A stretch of 64,000 nt of DNA from Nostoc sp. UHCC 0702. GTDB taxonomy: Bacteria > Cyanobacteriota > Cyanobacteriia > Cyanobacteriales > Nostocaceae. The DNA lies in assembly GCA_017164015.1 (NCBI GenBank), contig CP071065.1, positions 2,632,501-2,696,500 of the forward strand. Direction: 5' to 3'. Under the pieces are notes generated by a model, which saw only the letters and a list, made by a program, of their open reading frames with translations, made no database searches and had not been told where the DNA came from. The position numbers and the translations under genes were made by a program. Numbering within the stretch: the stretch's first letter is position 1; every line of letters begins with the position of its first letter. Below, piece by piece: positions 17,941-26,487 of this stretch.

Positions 17941-19062
17941 ATGACAGCTACAAACGGAAAGCGCAAAATTCGTTACGCCGTTGTTGGTTTAGGTTGGTTT
18001 GCTCAACAAGCCGCCTTACCTGCATTTGCCCATGCTGAAAACTCTCAATTAGTTGCTTTAGTTTCGGATGACGATACTAAACGTGAAGAACTCAGCAAAC
18101 AGTACGGTATCGAGCGTACTTATTCCTATGAGGAGTACGAGGACTGTCTGACAAGCGGTGAAGTTGATGCAGTTTATATTGCACTGCCAAATCACCTGCA
18201 CCGTGATTACACAGTGCGTGCAGCCAATCAGGCAATTCACGTACTGTGTGAAAAGCCAATGGCTGTAACTGAACAAGAATGTGAGGAAATGATTAAAGCC
18301 GCCAATGACAACGGCGTGAAGTTGATGATTGCTTACCGCTTACATTTAGAACCAGCAAACTTACAAGCGATCGAAATTATACGTTCAGGGCAAATTGGTG
18401 AACCGCGCATCTTTAACTCGGTTTTCACTCAACAAGTAGAAGAGGGTAATATCCGTTTACAAGATGTTACAGGTGGTGGCACGCTTTATGATATCGGCAT
18501 CTATTGCATTAACGCTGCACGTTATTTATTTCAAGATGAACCAATCGAAGTTTTTGCTATAGCTGCTAATAAGGGAGAACAACGCTTCAGCGAAGTAGAA
18601 GAAATGGCCAGCGTTATCTTGCGCTTTCCCAATGAGCGAATAGCAACCTTTACCTGTAGCTTTGGTGCGGCAAGTGTTTCGACTTATCAAATCGTAGGTA
18701 CCAAAGGCGACTTGCGAGTAGATCCTGCCTATCCGTGGCAAGGAGAACTCAAACATTATCTGACAATCAATGGTGAAACCCAAGAGCGTAGTTTTGCAGA
18801 TCACGATCAGCTAGCAGCCGAATTTGTCTACTTTTCAGACTGTATTCTACAAGATAAAGACCCAGAGCCATCGGGGGTAGAAGGTTTAAACGATGTTCGT
18901 ATCATTCGGGCGCTTTATGATTCAATTCAAACAGGTCAACCTGTACAAGTAGAAACCATTCAACGTCCTCAATATGCCACATCGGCTCAAACCATTGAGC
19001 GTCCTCCTCTTGAGGAGAAGCCAGAACTAATTCATGCGGCTGAACCTTCCACTAAGTCGTAA
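17941..19062 (+). CDS. Gfo/Idh/MocA family oxidoreductase
   Basis: A 373-residue NAD(P)-dependent dehydrogenase. The N-terminal Rossmann fold has VVGLGWFAQQAALPAF (GxGxxA type), followed by the family motif LCEKPMAVTEQE at about residue 103, where the EKP lysine contributes to catalysis. The C-terminal alpha/beta domain carries GGGTLYDIGIYCINAARYL, in which the D and following residues line the active site. This GGG..D.G.Y pattern is closest to glucose-fructose-oxidoreductase-like members. The acidic tail ends in a proline-rich stretch. The substrate, probably a sugar derivative, cannot be assigned. Monocistronic. Confidence 0.9.
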   Translation: MTATNGKRKIRYAVVGLGWFAQQAALPAFAHAENSQLVALVSDDDTKREELSKQYGIERTYSYEEYEDCLTSGEVDAVYIALPNHLHRDYTVRAANQAIHVLCEKPMAVTEQECEEMIKAANDNGVKLMIAYRLHLEPANLQAIEIIRSGQIGEPRIFNSVFTQQVEEGNIRLQDVTGGGTLYDIGIYCINAARYLFQDEPIEVFAIAANKGEQRFSEVEEMASVILRFPNERIATFTCSFGAASVSTYQIVGTKGDLRVDPAYPWQGELKHYLTINGETQERSFADHDQLAAEFVYFSDCILQDKDPEPSGVEGLNDVRIIRALYDSIQTGQPVQVETIQRPQYATSAQTIERPPLEEKPELIHAAEPSTKS

Positions 19063-19218
19063 TCAGCTGTTATGCATTTAAATTGCACAATTATTTGTGA
19101 AGGCTGTCCAGAGTCAAAAGTCCAGAGTCCATCCAAATCTACGCGCGACTGTTGACTGTTGACCGTTGACTGCCAACTCAATCGTGCAAAGTGCAACTTG
19201 TAGGCGCATTAGCTTACC

Positions 19219-19250
19219 AAAAAAGCCCCTCTCCCAAGGTTGGGAGAGGG
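19219..19250 (-). terminator. Rho-independent terminator of the downstream minus-strand gene
   Basis: Read on the minus strand, CCCTCTCCCAA and TTGGGAGAGGG form an 11-bp perfect inverted repeat, followed by GCTTTTTT. It lies 37 bases beyond the stop of the small minus-strand gene at 19,287-19,595. The same GGGAGAGGG palindrome type is common in cyanobacterial intergenic DNA. Confidence 0.8.
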
Positions 19251-19286
19251 ATTTACAATCAGCGCAAGCTTTATCCAAGAAGTCTA

Positions 19287-19595
19287 TTAACCTTTTTTGA
19301 TCTCACGAGCCATTTTGAGGTAATAGTCCATTTTGGCTTCAGGACGACGGCGTTTAGTGGTGGGAGTTTCAGGTGTATTATCCTGCTTAGTTTCAGCAAT
19401 CTCTTGAGGTGAAGTTCGTTTTATGCTTTGAGCTTCATCAGATTCTAAGAAACTACTAGAACTGTTGTATCCGAAGATGCTAACAAAAAAGCCAAAGACA
19501 TTTCTGATAAAATTCGTCAAAATTTTCAAAAATACAGTGAAAAAGCCTTCAATACGAATGAAAAAGTTGCGAATAAATTGAGGAAGACGAAACAT
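19287..19595 (-). CDS. Small conserved cyanobacterial hypothetical protein
   Basis: About 102 residues, of unknown function. The start is placed at the ATG at 19,595 (MFRLPQFIRNFFIRIEG). The ATG 12 bases upstream (19,607) is the less likely start, because the bases that follow it, GGAGG, form a good Shine-Dalgarno sequence 5 bases before the inner ATG. The N-terminal half is amphipathic/hydrophobic (FFTVFLKILTNFIRNVFGFFVSIFG) and probably membrane-associated. The C-terminal half is polar (KRTSPQEIAETKQ, KRRRPEAKMDYYLKMAREIK). A strong terminator follows, so it is a stand-alone transcription unit. Confidence 0.68.
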   Translation of the reverse strand: MFRLPQFIRNFFIRIEGFFTVFLKILTNFIRNVFGFFVSIFGYNSSSSFLESDEAQSIKRTSPQEIAETKQDNTPETPTTKRRRPEAKMDYYLKMAREIKKG

Positions 19596-19607
19596 AGCGA
19601 CCTCCAT

Positions 19608-20088
19608 GAATACCTATTCATATTGTGTTCTAATTCCACAATCGTGGGTGAAGTAATGAAATTTTTTTTATCAATATAGAAAAAACAATTTATTAATTAT
19701 TGAGATATGTTATGTCATGTCCTTTGCTTATTGCTTATGACACTCGAAGAACCCCACCCCACCAAAGCTATGCTTTGCATCCCCTCCCCGTGAACGGGGA
19801 GGGGTTGGGGGTGGGGTTTAACGACTGTGGGAAACATAACTACTCCCTTGCCGCTGTAAGATTACCGATGCAAATTTTTCTCCCCTGCTCCCCTGCTCCC
19901 CTGCTCCCCTGCTGTCTAAACGGTAATCTTGAGGTGGGAAAGGAGTAATTACCCGGACATGATATTAAACATCAAAAGCTGATACCAATTATATTTGACA
20001 TACTCTCCGCAATAGAATTGCGAGGATTCCGGGGTCAGACAGCGATAGCAGGCGTAGGGGTGGGGTGCAATGATTGTGGGAATTTTAA
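19608..20088. other. 480-base gene-free region with a GC-rich palindrome
   Basis: The left part is the leader of the small minus-strand gene. A long palindrome follows (19,750-19,818, listed separately), then CCCCTGCT short tandem repeats (19,878-19,912) and two poorly structured stretches containing ACCGGA..TTGATAT motifs, which are also found at the ends of other repeats in this window. I see no gene. Confidence 0.6.
19750..19818. repeat. GC-rich palindromic repeat element (AACCCCACCCC type)
   Basis: The ends AACCCCACCCC and GGGGTGGGGTT are inverted repeats, and an inner hairpin CCCCTCCCCGT/ACGGGGAGGGG sits at 19,780-19,804. The same architecture is repeated at 53,451-53,523 and partly near 42,165-42,215, so this is one of a dispersed family. 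Confidence 0.88.
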
Positions 20089-20547
20089 CTAATTAACCGG
20101 ACTTGATATAAATTTTCTAGATTTGCCATCAGGGCTGGCTTCTGTCGTCAAATGTGGATGGTCGGGATAAATCGCTTGATCATTGGGGGTACGGTCTCCT
20201 ACTTCTAAATAAACGGCAACCACCGACGATTGATTCACTAAATGATGTCCATTTGCTTCACCTGCGGGAAATCCTGCTGCCATTCCCGGTGTGAGAATTT
20301 CTGCTCCTGCATCTGTAACCAAGGTCAGTTCACCCGACAAAATATAAATGAACTCATCTTGATGAGAATGCCAATGTCTCAAAGCAGAACAGCTTCCTGG
20401 CTCTAATGTCACCAGATTTACTCCAAAATTATTTAAGAGAGCAAAGTTGCCTAACCGTTGTCGTATTCGTCCTGCAACCATTGGCTTGAACTCATCGGGG
20501 TAATTTGTGCCTCTTTCAGTAGGCACTTGTTTTGGGTCGATAATCAT
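20089..20547 (-). CDS. Cupin domain protein
   Basis: A 152-residue single-domain cupin. Motif 1 is RHWHSHQDEFIYILSGE, with the two His of HxH and the Glu as metal ligands. Motif 2 corresponds to PGMAAGFPAGEANGHHLVN, with a His ligand. The barrel is followed by an unusual PNDQAIYPDHPHL tail common to cyanobacterial and proteobacterial cupins annotated as XRE-less sugar- or transcription-type cupins. It likely binds a divalent metal and a small ligand; no reaction can be assigned. There is no signal peptide. It is separated from the next minus-strand gene by a perfect-like palindrome. Confidence 0.88.
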   Translation of the reverse strand: MIIDPKQVPTERGTNYPDEFKPMVAGRIRQRLGNFALLNNFGVNLVTLEPGSCSALRHWHSHQDEFIYILSGELTLVTDAGAEILTPGMAAGFPAGEANGHHLVNQSSVVAVYLEVGDRTPNDQAIYPDHPHLTTEASPDGKSRKFISSPVN

Positions 20548-20585
20548 AAAATTACTGAATATGGAACTTACGCAACACTACACGT

Positions 20586-20615
20586 TGTAGCGACAATTCA
20601 TGAATTGCCGCTACA
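20586..20615. repeat. 30-bp near-perfect palindrome
   Basis: TGTAGCG.CAATTCATGAATTG.CGCTACA is symmetrical with a single mismatched pair. It is preceded by AACTTACGCAACACTACACG, reminiscent of the ACTTACGC ends of MITE-like elements elsewhere in this window. It sits in the leader of the cupin gene. Confidence 0.85.
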
Positions 20616-20699
20616 TGAAAATAAGGGTTTCGGCTGGTAACGATTACCCCAGAAGCATTTGAGGGGGCGCACGTTTGGCTGTACTCATTCCGTTGTCCG

Positions 20700-21137
20700 T
20701 CATGCCTTGCTGTAGTTATCGATTACCTTGGCAAAATCTGGCACTGCTTCTTCTACATGTTGCTTGGCTGAACCGCGAAATTTTTCATAGGTTCCTCTTA
20801 CGATTTGGCGCTTCACACTCTTGACCCTAGCATCAGTAACACCCAGTAGTGCGTCCGCTGTGCGATCGCGGCTGGTAATGAGATAGTTAACAGGATCACC
20901 TTTTTCTACGCCTTCATTCCAGATCGGATCAAGCGCCGTCAAACACTGTGGTAAAATCTGCTCAACAACATAGGGGATGTAGCCGGGTTTGATTCCCTTG
21001 AGGGCAGCGAAAGCAGTTTTTAAGGCGATACCGCTGATGCCTGACTTTGTAGCTAGCTGCGCTTCTATCATGTTGCAGCAGTCATTAACAACCTTAGCTT
21101 TTTTGTTTGGGTTCGAGAGTCCATCAATAAGTCCCAT
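20700..21137 (-). CDS. DUF6918 family protein
   Basis: A 145-residue protein that matches DUF6918 in overall pattern: a short N-terminal helix (MGLIDGLSNPNKKAKVVNDC), the conserved KSGISGIALKTAFAALKGIK, a middle region with LTALDPIWNEG, and ADALLGVTDARVKSVKR at the end. It is predicted to be all-helical and cytosolic. Function is unknown. The ATG has GAGGAG a few bases upstream, which supports this start. Its neighbour upstream is a 535-base gap with a strong hairpin. Confidence 0.75.
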   Translation of the reverse strand: MGLIDGLSNPNKKAKVVNDCCNMIEAQLATKSGISGIALKTAFAALKGIKPGYIPYVVEQILPQCLTALDPIWNEGVEKGDPVNYLITSRDRTADALLGVTDARVKSVKRQIVRGTYEKFRGSAKQHVEEAVPDFAKVIDNYSKA

Positions 21138-21672
21138 GTCACTCCTCTTTAGTGTCTAAGCACCTAATTTTCACTGAACTACTTTCTTAGAATAAGAAAT
21201 CACAACAGAAAATGGTAAGCGAATGTGCCTTGAAATTGCACATTCTCTGGTTAAGACCGTCATATCCTTTAGTTAAAGACTGATCATCAAGATTGGGGAC
21301 TGACAAAAAATAAAATACTCAACTAATAATAATAATCATTGTAAAAAAGGGAAATCAGGGCTGCCGTCAGCCCTGATTTCCCTTTTTTCGTGCTTTGGTG
21401 GTATTTTGCCAGAAGCGATCGCCCTACATTAACACCCATTACCAAGAGTTCTTATTCGCCCTCAAGGTTATCCTTTCATGACAAAATTGAGACATCAATC
21501 ATACAAGCAATTGCAAACTGCTTAATTTATCAGTATTTGTGTTTTTTTCAGTACCAATTGACCGTAAAACAATTAGAACACAGGCATTTTGGTAGAATTT
21601 GATAATTTAGTAGTAACAGTAAAACTACTGAAACTAGTCCTTAACAGTCTTGTTCATTTCAAATAAAGTATT
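21138..21672. other. 535-base divergent intergenic region with a strong hairpin
   Basis: Between the DUF6918 gene (minus) and the hydrolase gene (plus). It holds a perfect 21-bp hairpin (21,343-21,388, listed separately) far from either gene's 3' end, and otherwise AT-rich sequence without a supported open frame. The hairpin may terminate a small RNA starting in 21,140-21,340. Confidence 0.6.
21343..21388 (+). terminator. Perfect 21-bp hairpin, bidirectional terminator-like
   Basis: AAAAAAGGGAAATCAGGGCT plus G pairs perfectly with its complement across a CCGT loop, ending in TTTTTT. The A-run and T-run make it a terminator on both strands. No annotated gene ends near it, so it would serve either an unannotated small RNA from the left on the plus strand or protect against antisense transcription. 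Confidence 0.85.
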
Positions 21673-22530
21673 ATGTCCGAGTTATTTTGTGTTTTAGGGT
21701 GCGAAAATCCTCAACGCAGCGGGGATGTGATTTTTATTCATGGTTTGGCTGGTGATGCATGGGGAACTTGGCATTACCAAGACCGACGCGATCGCAGCGA
21801 TCGTGATTTTTGGCTGACTTGGCTCAAAGACGACTTGACACAGAAAGGAATTGATGTTGGAGTTTGGACTTTTGGGTACGATGCAGCACGTTTTCAATTT
21901 AGCGGTTCAGCAATGCCCAGGTTTGACCAAGCCAGCAATTTACTAGAATTTTTGCAAGTACGGGAAATTGGTGAGCGTCCAGTAGTTTTTGTTACCCATA
22001 GTATGGGTGGGTTGCTAGTGAAGGAAATGCTTCGCACGGCACAAAATTTCCGAATGCAAACTCTGATCGAGCAGACCAAGGGAATTGTTTTTTTATCCAC
22101 GCCACACACAGGTTCTCATTTAGCAAAATTAATTGACCATATCAGCGTCTTCGCGCGACCCACAGTCAACGTTGAGGAACTTAAGGCACACGCACCAGCA
22201 TTACGTGACCTCAACCAATGGTATCGGCAGAATGTTGAGAGTTTGGCTATTGATACAAAGGTATTTTATGAAACCCAGCCCACAGCCAGAATTTTGGTTG
22301 TAGACGAGGATAGTGCAAACCCAGGCATTATAAATGTTAACCCAGTAGCGATCGCCAAAGACCATAATCAAATTGCCAAACCTAGTTCCAAAGAAGATTT
22401 AGTCTATCTCAGTGTCAAGCAGTTTATTGAAAAACATATAAGGCCGCGACCACAACTGCCTTCTGGTAACACAATTCATTTACAAAATCCCAATTTTGTG
22501 AAATCCGAAAACCCTCATTATCCCCTCTGA
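21673..22530 (+). CDS. PGAP1/lipase-type alpha/beta hydrolase
   Basis: A 285-residue alpha/beta hydrolase. It has GDVIFIHGLAGDAWGTW with the oxyanion HG at about 23-24, the nucleophile elbow FVTHSMGGLLVKEML with Ser110, TKGIVFLSTPHTGSHLA, and a likely catalytic His231 in IAKDHNQIAKP. These features match the PGAP1-like/LipT-type serine esterases that cyanobacteria often fuse to NACHT, TPR or pentapeptide modules. It is first in a three-gene run with an unknown beta-rich protein and a GAF-kinase. Its stop lies within a 15-bp perfect hairpin, and the same reading could continue into the next gene through a -1 shift (see findings). Substrate unknown. Confidence 0.87.
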   Translation: MSELFCVLGCENPQRSGDVIFIHGLAGDAWGTWHYQDRRDRSDRDFWLTWLKDDLTQKGIDVGVWTFGYDAARFQFSGSAMPRFDQASNLLEFLQVREIGERPVVFVTHSMGGLLVKEMLRTAQNFRMQTLIEQTKGIVFLSTPHTGSHLAKLIDHISVFARPTVNVEELKAHAPALRDLNQWYRQNVESLAIDTKVFYETQPTARILVVDEDSANPGIINVNPVAIAKDHNQIAKPSSKEDLVYLSVKQFIEKHIRPRPQLPSGNTIHLQNPNFVKSENPHYPL

Positions 22531-22560
22531 ATACCGGTGTTAAAGATTCAGAGGGGATAA
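22518..22560 (+). promoter_or_regulatory. 15-bp perfect intercistronic hairpin containing the stop codon and a Shine-Dalgarno-like sequence
   Basis: TTATCCCCTCTGAAT (22,518-22,532) pairs exactly with ATTCAGAGGGGATAA (22,546-22,560) around a 13-base loop. The upstream TGA stop (22,528-22,530) is in the 5' arm and the GAGGGG purine tract in the 3' arm. A ribosome finishing the hydrolase would melt the stem and expose GAGGGG. There is no T-run after it, so it is not a typical terminator. Confidence 0.85.
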
Positions 22561-22568
22561 ATACTTAT

Positions 22569-23153
22569 ATTGACTTTCTCATTATTAAAATTCACACAGA
22601 ACCTGTTGACAAACAACAGGTTAACCTTTACTTAATTGCAAATTTTAGTGAACAGCGGCTAAGTAGAGATGGTGTTACAATTCAGTTTGGGTTAAGACGG
22701 GGACAACTGAGGCTGCGTTTGCGAAATGGAAATATACCCATTGAGTCTATAGATACGTCTCAATTCGTTAATTTTCAGGTTGATTTAAAGGGAGGATCAG
22801 AGAATAATATAAGTTGGGTTTTTAATTTAAAAACTAAAGAATCTCAAGTTTTAAAAGGTTTACTCAAGAAAACTCAGCTAGGAACTGTATCTAAAGGTAT
22901 ACAGCAACTAAACTCACAGGATGTAAATATGGAGAATAACGGAATCTGTTCTGTGGAAGCAAGTTTTGAACTTGTTTCCATTGCGGATGTTTGTATAACT
23001 GAGATTGAGTACGAACAACCCTATTTAACAAAAAAGGAAATTGGATTACTTAAAACTAAAAAAAATCAAACAGTCATAGAAAGAAAGTTTATTAAAGAGC
23101 ATTTACAACAACTATTTGAACCTTGCATACTTCAGGCGGACTTTGATGTATGA
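22569..23153 (+). CDS. Unknown beta-rich protein, start codon uncertain
   Basis: No family recognised. The frame is open from 22,470, but the first canonical start is TTG at 22,719, which lies inside what looks like coding sequence: HTEPVDKQQVNLYLIANF, then LSRDGVTIQFGLRRGQLRLR. The start given here (ATT at 22,569, 12 bases after GAGGGG) is only a guess; a frameshifted fusion to the hydrolase is the alternative. The body alternates hydrophobic strands with Gly/Asn turns and ends in EIGLLKTKKNQTVIERKF and a helical C-terminus. It overlaps the next ATG by 4 bases (ATGA), so it is co-translated with the GAF-kinase gene. Confidence 0.6.
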   Translation: MDFLIIKIHTEPVDKQQVNLYLIANFSEQRLSRDGVTIQFGLRRGQLRLRLRNGNIPIESIDTSQFVNFQVDLKGGSENNISWVFNLKTKESQVLKGLLKKTQLGTVSKGIQQLNSQDVNMENNGICSVEASFELVSIADVCITEIEYEQPYLTKKEIGLLKTKKNQTVIERKFIKEHLQQLFEPCILQADFDV

Positions 23154-26100
23154 AAAACCAATTATCTTTACCAGATTTATTGCAAGAGTTAGTCCAAACT
23201 CAAACAAACAAATTTTCTCAAATAGTGCAAATAGCTGGTCTGAACCTAACTGAAGATTTTGTAGGCATTGACCTCAGTGGTGAAGACCTAAGCGACGATA
23301 ATTTGAGCAAAGCAAACTTGAGTTTTGCCGATTTAAGCGAGACTAATCTCAGATGTACTAACCTCAGCGGTGCTAACTTAAGTGGTGCTAACTTAAGTGG
23401 TGCTAACTTGAGAAATGCCAACTTAAGTGGTGCTAACTTGAGCGATGCAAATCTCACTGATGCCAACCTGAATGGTGTTGATCTTAAAGGTGCTATCCTC
23501 AGTGATGCCAACCTGAACGGTGCCAACCTTAGAAAAGCAGACTTGACTGATGCTAACTTGAAAAATGCAAATTTGACTGATGCTAATCTCAGCGATACTA
23601 GTTTAAATAAAACTGCTGATATAGTTAATATAATTACTAATAAGTCTACAGATGTTGAGGAATCAATCAAGAGTAAAGAGCCAAAACAAAAGGCATTTGA
23701 ACCACTCTTGGAAACTGACAAAAAAATTGCCCAGGCAACTTCAGACTTGGTTGGTTTAGAAAAAATCTTAGACGATGTTTGTAGAGAAGTTAAAGACTTA
23801 CTAGGCTTTGATTTTGTTGGCATATCATTGGTGATGCCAGAGCAGGATACTATTGAATCAGTATATGGTACAGGAATTGCAAGTAGATGGGTTGATCAAG
23901 TTAGGCATTACGTGAATGCAGACCCAGATTTAAGAGATATCCAGGCACATATCATTAAAACTTGTGATACTGAAATTATTTCTGGTTGGGACAAGCGATT
24001 TGATCGCTGGGTTTATGAAAGGTTTAATCATGAACGATTGAATCGGATTTTTACGCCCATTTTATTAGTTTATGACGAGCAAGGAAAAGTAGTAGAAGAT
24101 TGGTTTGAACATTATGAATGGCATCAGAATTTTGTAGCAGATAAAGGTGAAGGGAACAATCGGATTATCCGTATGAAGATACTACCTACTGCTTCTTTAC
24201 CTGAAGTTATCGGCACATTAGAAGCAGGATATGAAAATCCGGAAAAACGAATTACAGATGAACAAGCAACCTTACTAGCTCAACTGATTGCGCGGCGGGC
24301 GTTAGATATTCGTCGTGGTAGGTTACGTTATGTTTTAGAAACTATTGCAGAGAATGCTAAAGATATTTTTCAAGCTGACTTAACTACCTTACATTTTTTA
24401 TGGGAACCAGATCAAGAGCGCTACATATATGAAGTCTTTGCAGGAGATCTCGGTAATGCGACATTGGATAAATTTTCACCCCGGAAGAATGGATTAGGAT
24501 GGCAAAGTATTGATGAAAGAAAACCTAAATACGTTACATATCCATCTCCAATCAATGAAAATTTAGAAACAGATTTAAATCAGGGGGTATTGGCAAGAAA
24601 CTCTAAAACATATGCAGCCTTTCCATTACTAATTAATGAAAAATATATGGAACGAAAACAAAATTTTGTTTTCGTAGGAGTGTTATATGTCCACTTTGGA
24701 TATGAGCATCCATTCATTGAAGAGCTAGATCGCCAAGGACAGTACTTTGCGAATCGGGCTGTTGATGCTATTTGGCATGTGATGACATATCAGAAAATGC
24801 GTGATGAAGCACGTCAGCTATATACCCTCCAGTGTGTTACACAATCTCTTAATCAAATAGATAGTAATTTGTTAAGTCATATTGCTTGGAATACACTGAA
24901 TGTTCTAGCAGCAGATGTTGTTGCTATTTACGAATATATTCAGACAGAACAGCAATTCCTTACTCCGTCAATTATTGCAGGTATGTTGATGCAAGAGGAG
25001 GCAATGGAATTAGATATTGATAGAGATCCTGTACCATTTATATTAATTAAGCGTGAAAGAAATGTCTACATTACAGATATTGAGAATGAACCTATATTTC
25101 AAAATTCCTTTTTTAAAAAAACAGAAAGAGTTAAATCTGTAGCAAGTATTATGTTAAAAGTTGACAAAGATATCGTCGGAATTATGTTTATTAACTACCG
25201 ACGAACTCATAGTTTTTCCAATGAAGAACAAGAAATTATTAACTCTATAGCATCTTCAGCAGCAAGTGCGATCAAAAATCAACGATGGTTGCAGACATTA
25301 GACAGAATTGAGCGCGAAATCATCACAACTTTAGATCGGGAAAAACTTCTGGCTCTAATTGTACGCAAAGCAGTGCAAAATACGGGAGCAGATATAGGAG
25401 TGATCAGTATTGTTGAACCCATTAGTCAAGAACTTGTTGCCCAGGCTAGATATCCTGCTACTGAGCGAATTGAAGCTATTTCTACACATCTCAAGATGGG
25501 TGAAGGAATTACTGGTTGGGTTGCAATGCATCGCAAAGCAGCATTGGTCGATGATGTTGAAACAGACCAGCGCTACAAACACTATTTTGCTAATAGCCGC
25601 TCAGAACTCTGTGTACCTCTTTTGGATAAAGATTGTCGGATACTTGGTGTGCTGAATGTAGAAAGCCGTCAAAGAGCAAAATTTAAGCAAAGAGACTTGC
25701 GGAGATTAGAATTACTTGCGGGCTTGGCAGTTATTGCTATTCAGAATGCACAGAATGCTGAAAGAGAGATATTAGCTGCTGTTGGCGATGTATCTGGTAA
25801 GTTTTTCCATCGATTAAATAATAAAGTTAATACAGTCAAAACATTTTTACAAGAGATTTTCAGTAACCAAGATCAAAACAATATTGAGATTAGTAAAGAC
25901 AAAGGAGATACAGCTCTACTTTTGCTCGATGAAGTTAGCCATAGTTTAACAGGTATGAAGATAGGGCATAAGGAAAAACCTCAACCTCTATGCATTCACT
26001 CGATAATCAAAAATGCCTTGAATGAGGTGACTGTCCCTTCTATGATTCGCACCCATATCAAGGTGGCGCAAAACTTACCTAAAGTGTTAGGTGGAGAACA

Positions 26101-26443
26101 GCAATTGATTGGCATTTTCTATCACCTCATACAAAATGCTGTAGATGCAATGCCAAATGGTGGTACATTGTCCATCAATGCTAGAACTGTAGAAGCAGAT
26201 GATAAACTTTGGGTCGAAGTTCAAGTTTGTGATACTGGAGTAGGTATTACATTAGAAAAATTCGACGAAATTTTCCAGCTTGGGTTCACTACTAAAGGTG
26301 ATCAAGGAAATATAGGTTTGGGACTGTGGCTAGCTAAACGTCAAGTTGAAAGTTTGGGCGGAGTATTAAAATACGATAGTTCACTGGGTCAGGGTTCACA
26401 GTTTACAGTTACATTAATTACTCAATCAGAAATAATCAATTAG
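23150..26443 (+). CDS. Pentapeptide-repeat/multi-GAF histidine-kinase-like protein
   Basis: A 1097-residue sensor. Residues 1-40 are a helical lead-in (LLQELVQTQTNKFSQIVQIAG). Residues 40-155 are pentapeptide repeats of A(N/D)LSG type, forming a quadrilateral beta-helix. About four GAF-like domains follow at 180-395, 395-545, 560-705 and 715-865; the last has GEGITGWVA and VPLLDKDCRILGVLNVES. A phospho-acceptor-like helix has FFHRLNNKVNTVKTF with His887, then a GHKL ATPase: HLIQNAVDAMPNGG (N box), DTGVGI (G1), GFTTKG (F/G) and GLGLWLAKR (G2). No receiver or regulator gene is adjacent. Its start overlaps the upstream stop (ATGA). Confidence 0.88.
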   Translation: MKNQLSLPDLLQELVQTQTNKFSQIVQIAGLNLTEDFVGIDLSGEDLSDDNLSKANLSFADLSETNLRCTNLSGANLSGANLSGANLRNANLSGANLSDANLTDANLNGVDLKGAILSDANLNGANLRKADLTDANLKNANLTDANLSDTSLNKTADIVNIITNKSTDVEESIKSKEPKQKAFEPLLETDKKIAQATSDLVGLEKILDDVCREVKDLLGFDFVGISLVMPEQDTIESVYGTGIASRWVDQVRHYVNADPDLRDIQAHIIKTCDTEIISGWDKRFDRWVYERFNHERLNRIFTPILLVYDEQGKVVEDWFEHYEWHQNFVADKGEGNNRIIRMKILPTASLPEVIGTLEAGYENPEKRITDEQATLLAQLIARRALDIRRGRLRYVLETIAENAKDIFQADLTTLHFLWEPDQERYIYEVFAGDLGNATLDKFSPRKNGLGWQSIDERKPKYVTYPSPINENLETDLNQGVLARNSKTYAAFPLLINEKYMERKQNFVFVGVLYVHFGYEHPFIEELDRQGQYFANRAVDAIWHVMTYQKMRDEARQLYTLQCVTQSLNQIDSNLLSHIAWNTLNVLAADVVAIYEYIQTEQQFLTPSIIAGMLMQEEAMELDIDRDPVPFILIKRERNVYITDIENEPIFQNSFFKKTERVKSVASIMLKVDKDIVGIMFINYRRTHSFSNEEQEIINSIASSAASAIKNQRWLQTLDRIEREIITTLDREKLLALIVRKAVQNTGADIGVISIVEPISQELVAQARYPATERIEAISTHLKMGEGITGWVAMHRKAALVDDVETDQRYKHYFANSRSELCVPLLDKDCRILGVLNVESRQRAKFKQRDLRRLELLAGLAVIAIQNAQNAEREILAAVGDVSGKFFHRLNNKVNTVKTFLQEIFSNQDQNNIEISKDKGDTALLLLDEVSHSLTGMKIGHKEKPQPLCIHSIIKNALNEVTVPSMIRTHIKVAQNLPKVLGGEQQLIGIFYHLIQNAVDAMPNGGTLSINARTVEADDKLWVEVQVCDTGVGITLEKFDEIFQLGFTTKGDQGNIGLGLWLAKRQVESLGGVLKYDSSLGQGSQFTVTLITQSEIIN

Positions 26444-26487
26444 ACATGATATAATTGGGGGTTTGTCGTATGTAAATACAGATAGTT

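Noticed and set aside
23218..23823. 201-codon minus-strand open frame opposite the pentapeptide repeats
   Set aside because: Shadow of the repetitive pentapeptide coding sequence; translation is a Leu/Ala/Pro/Lys repeat.
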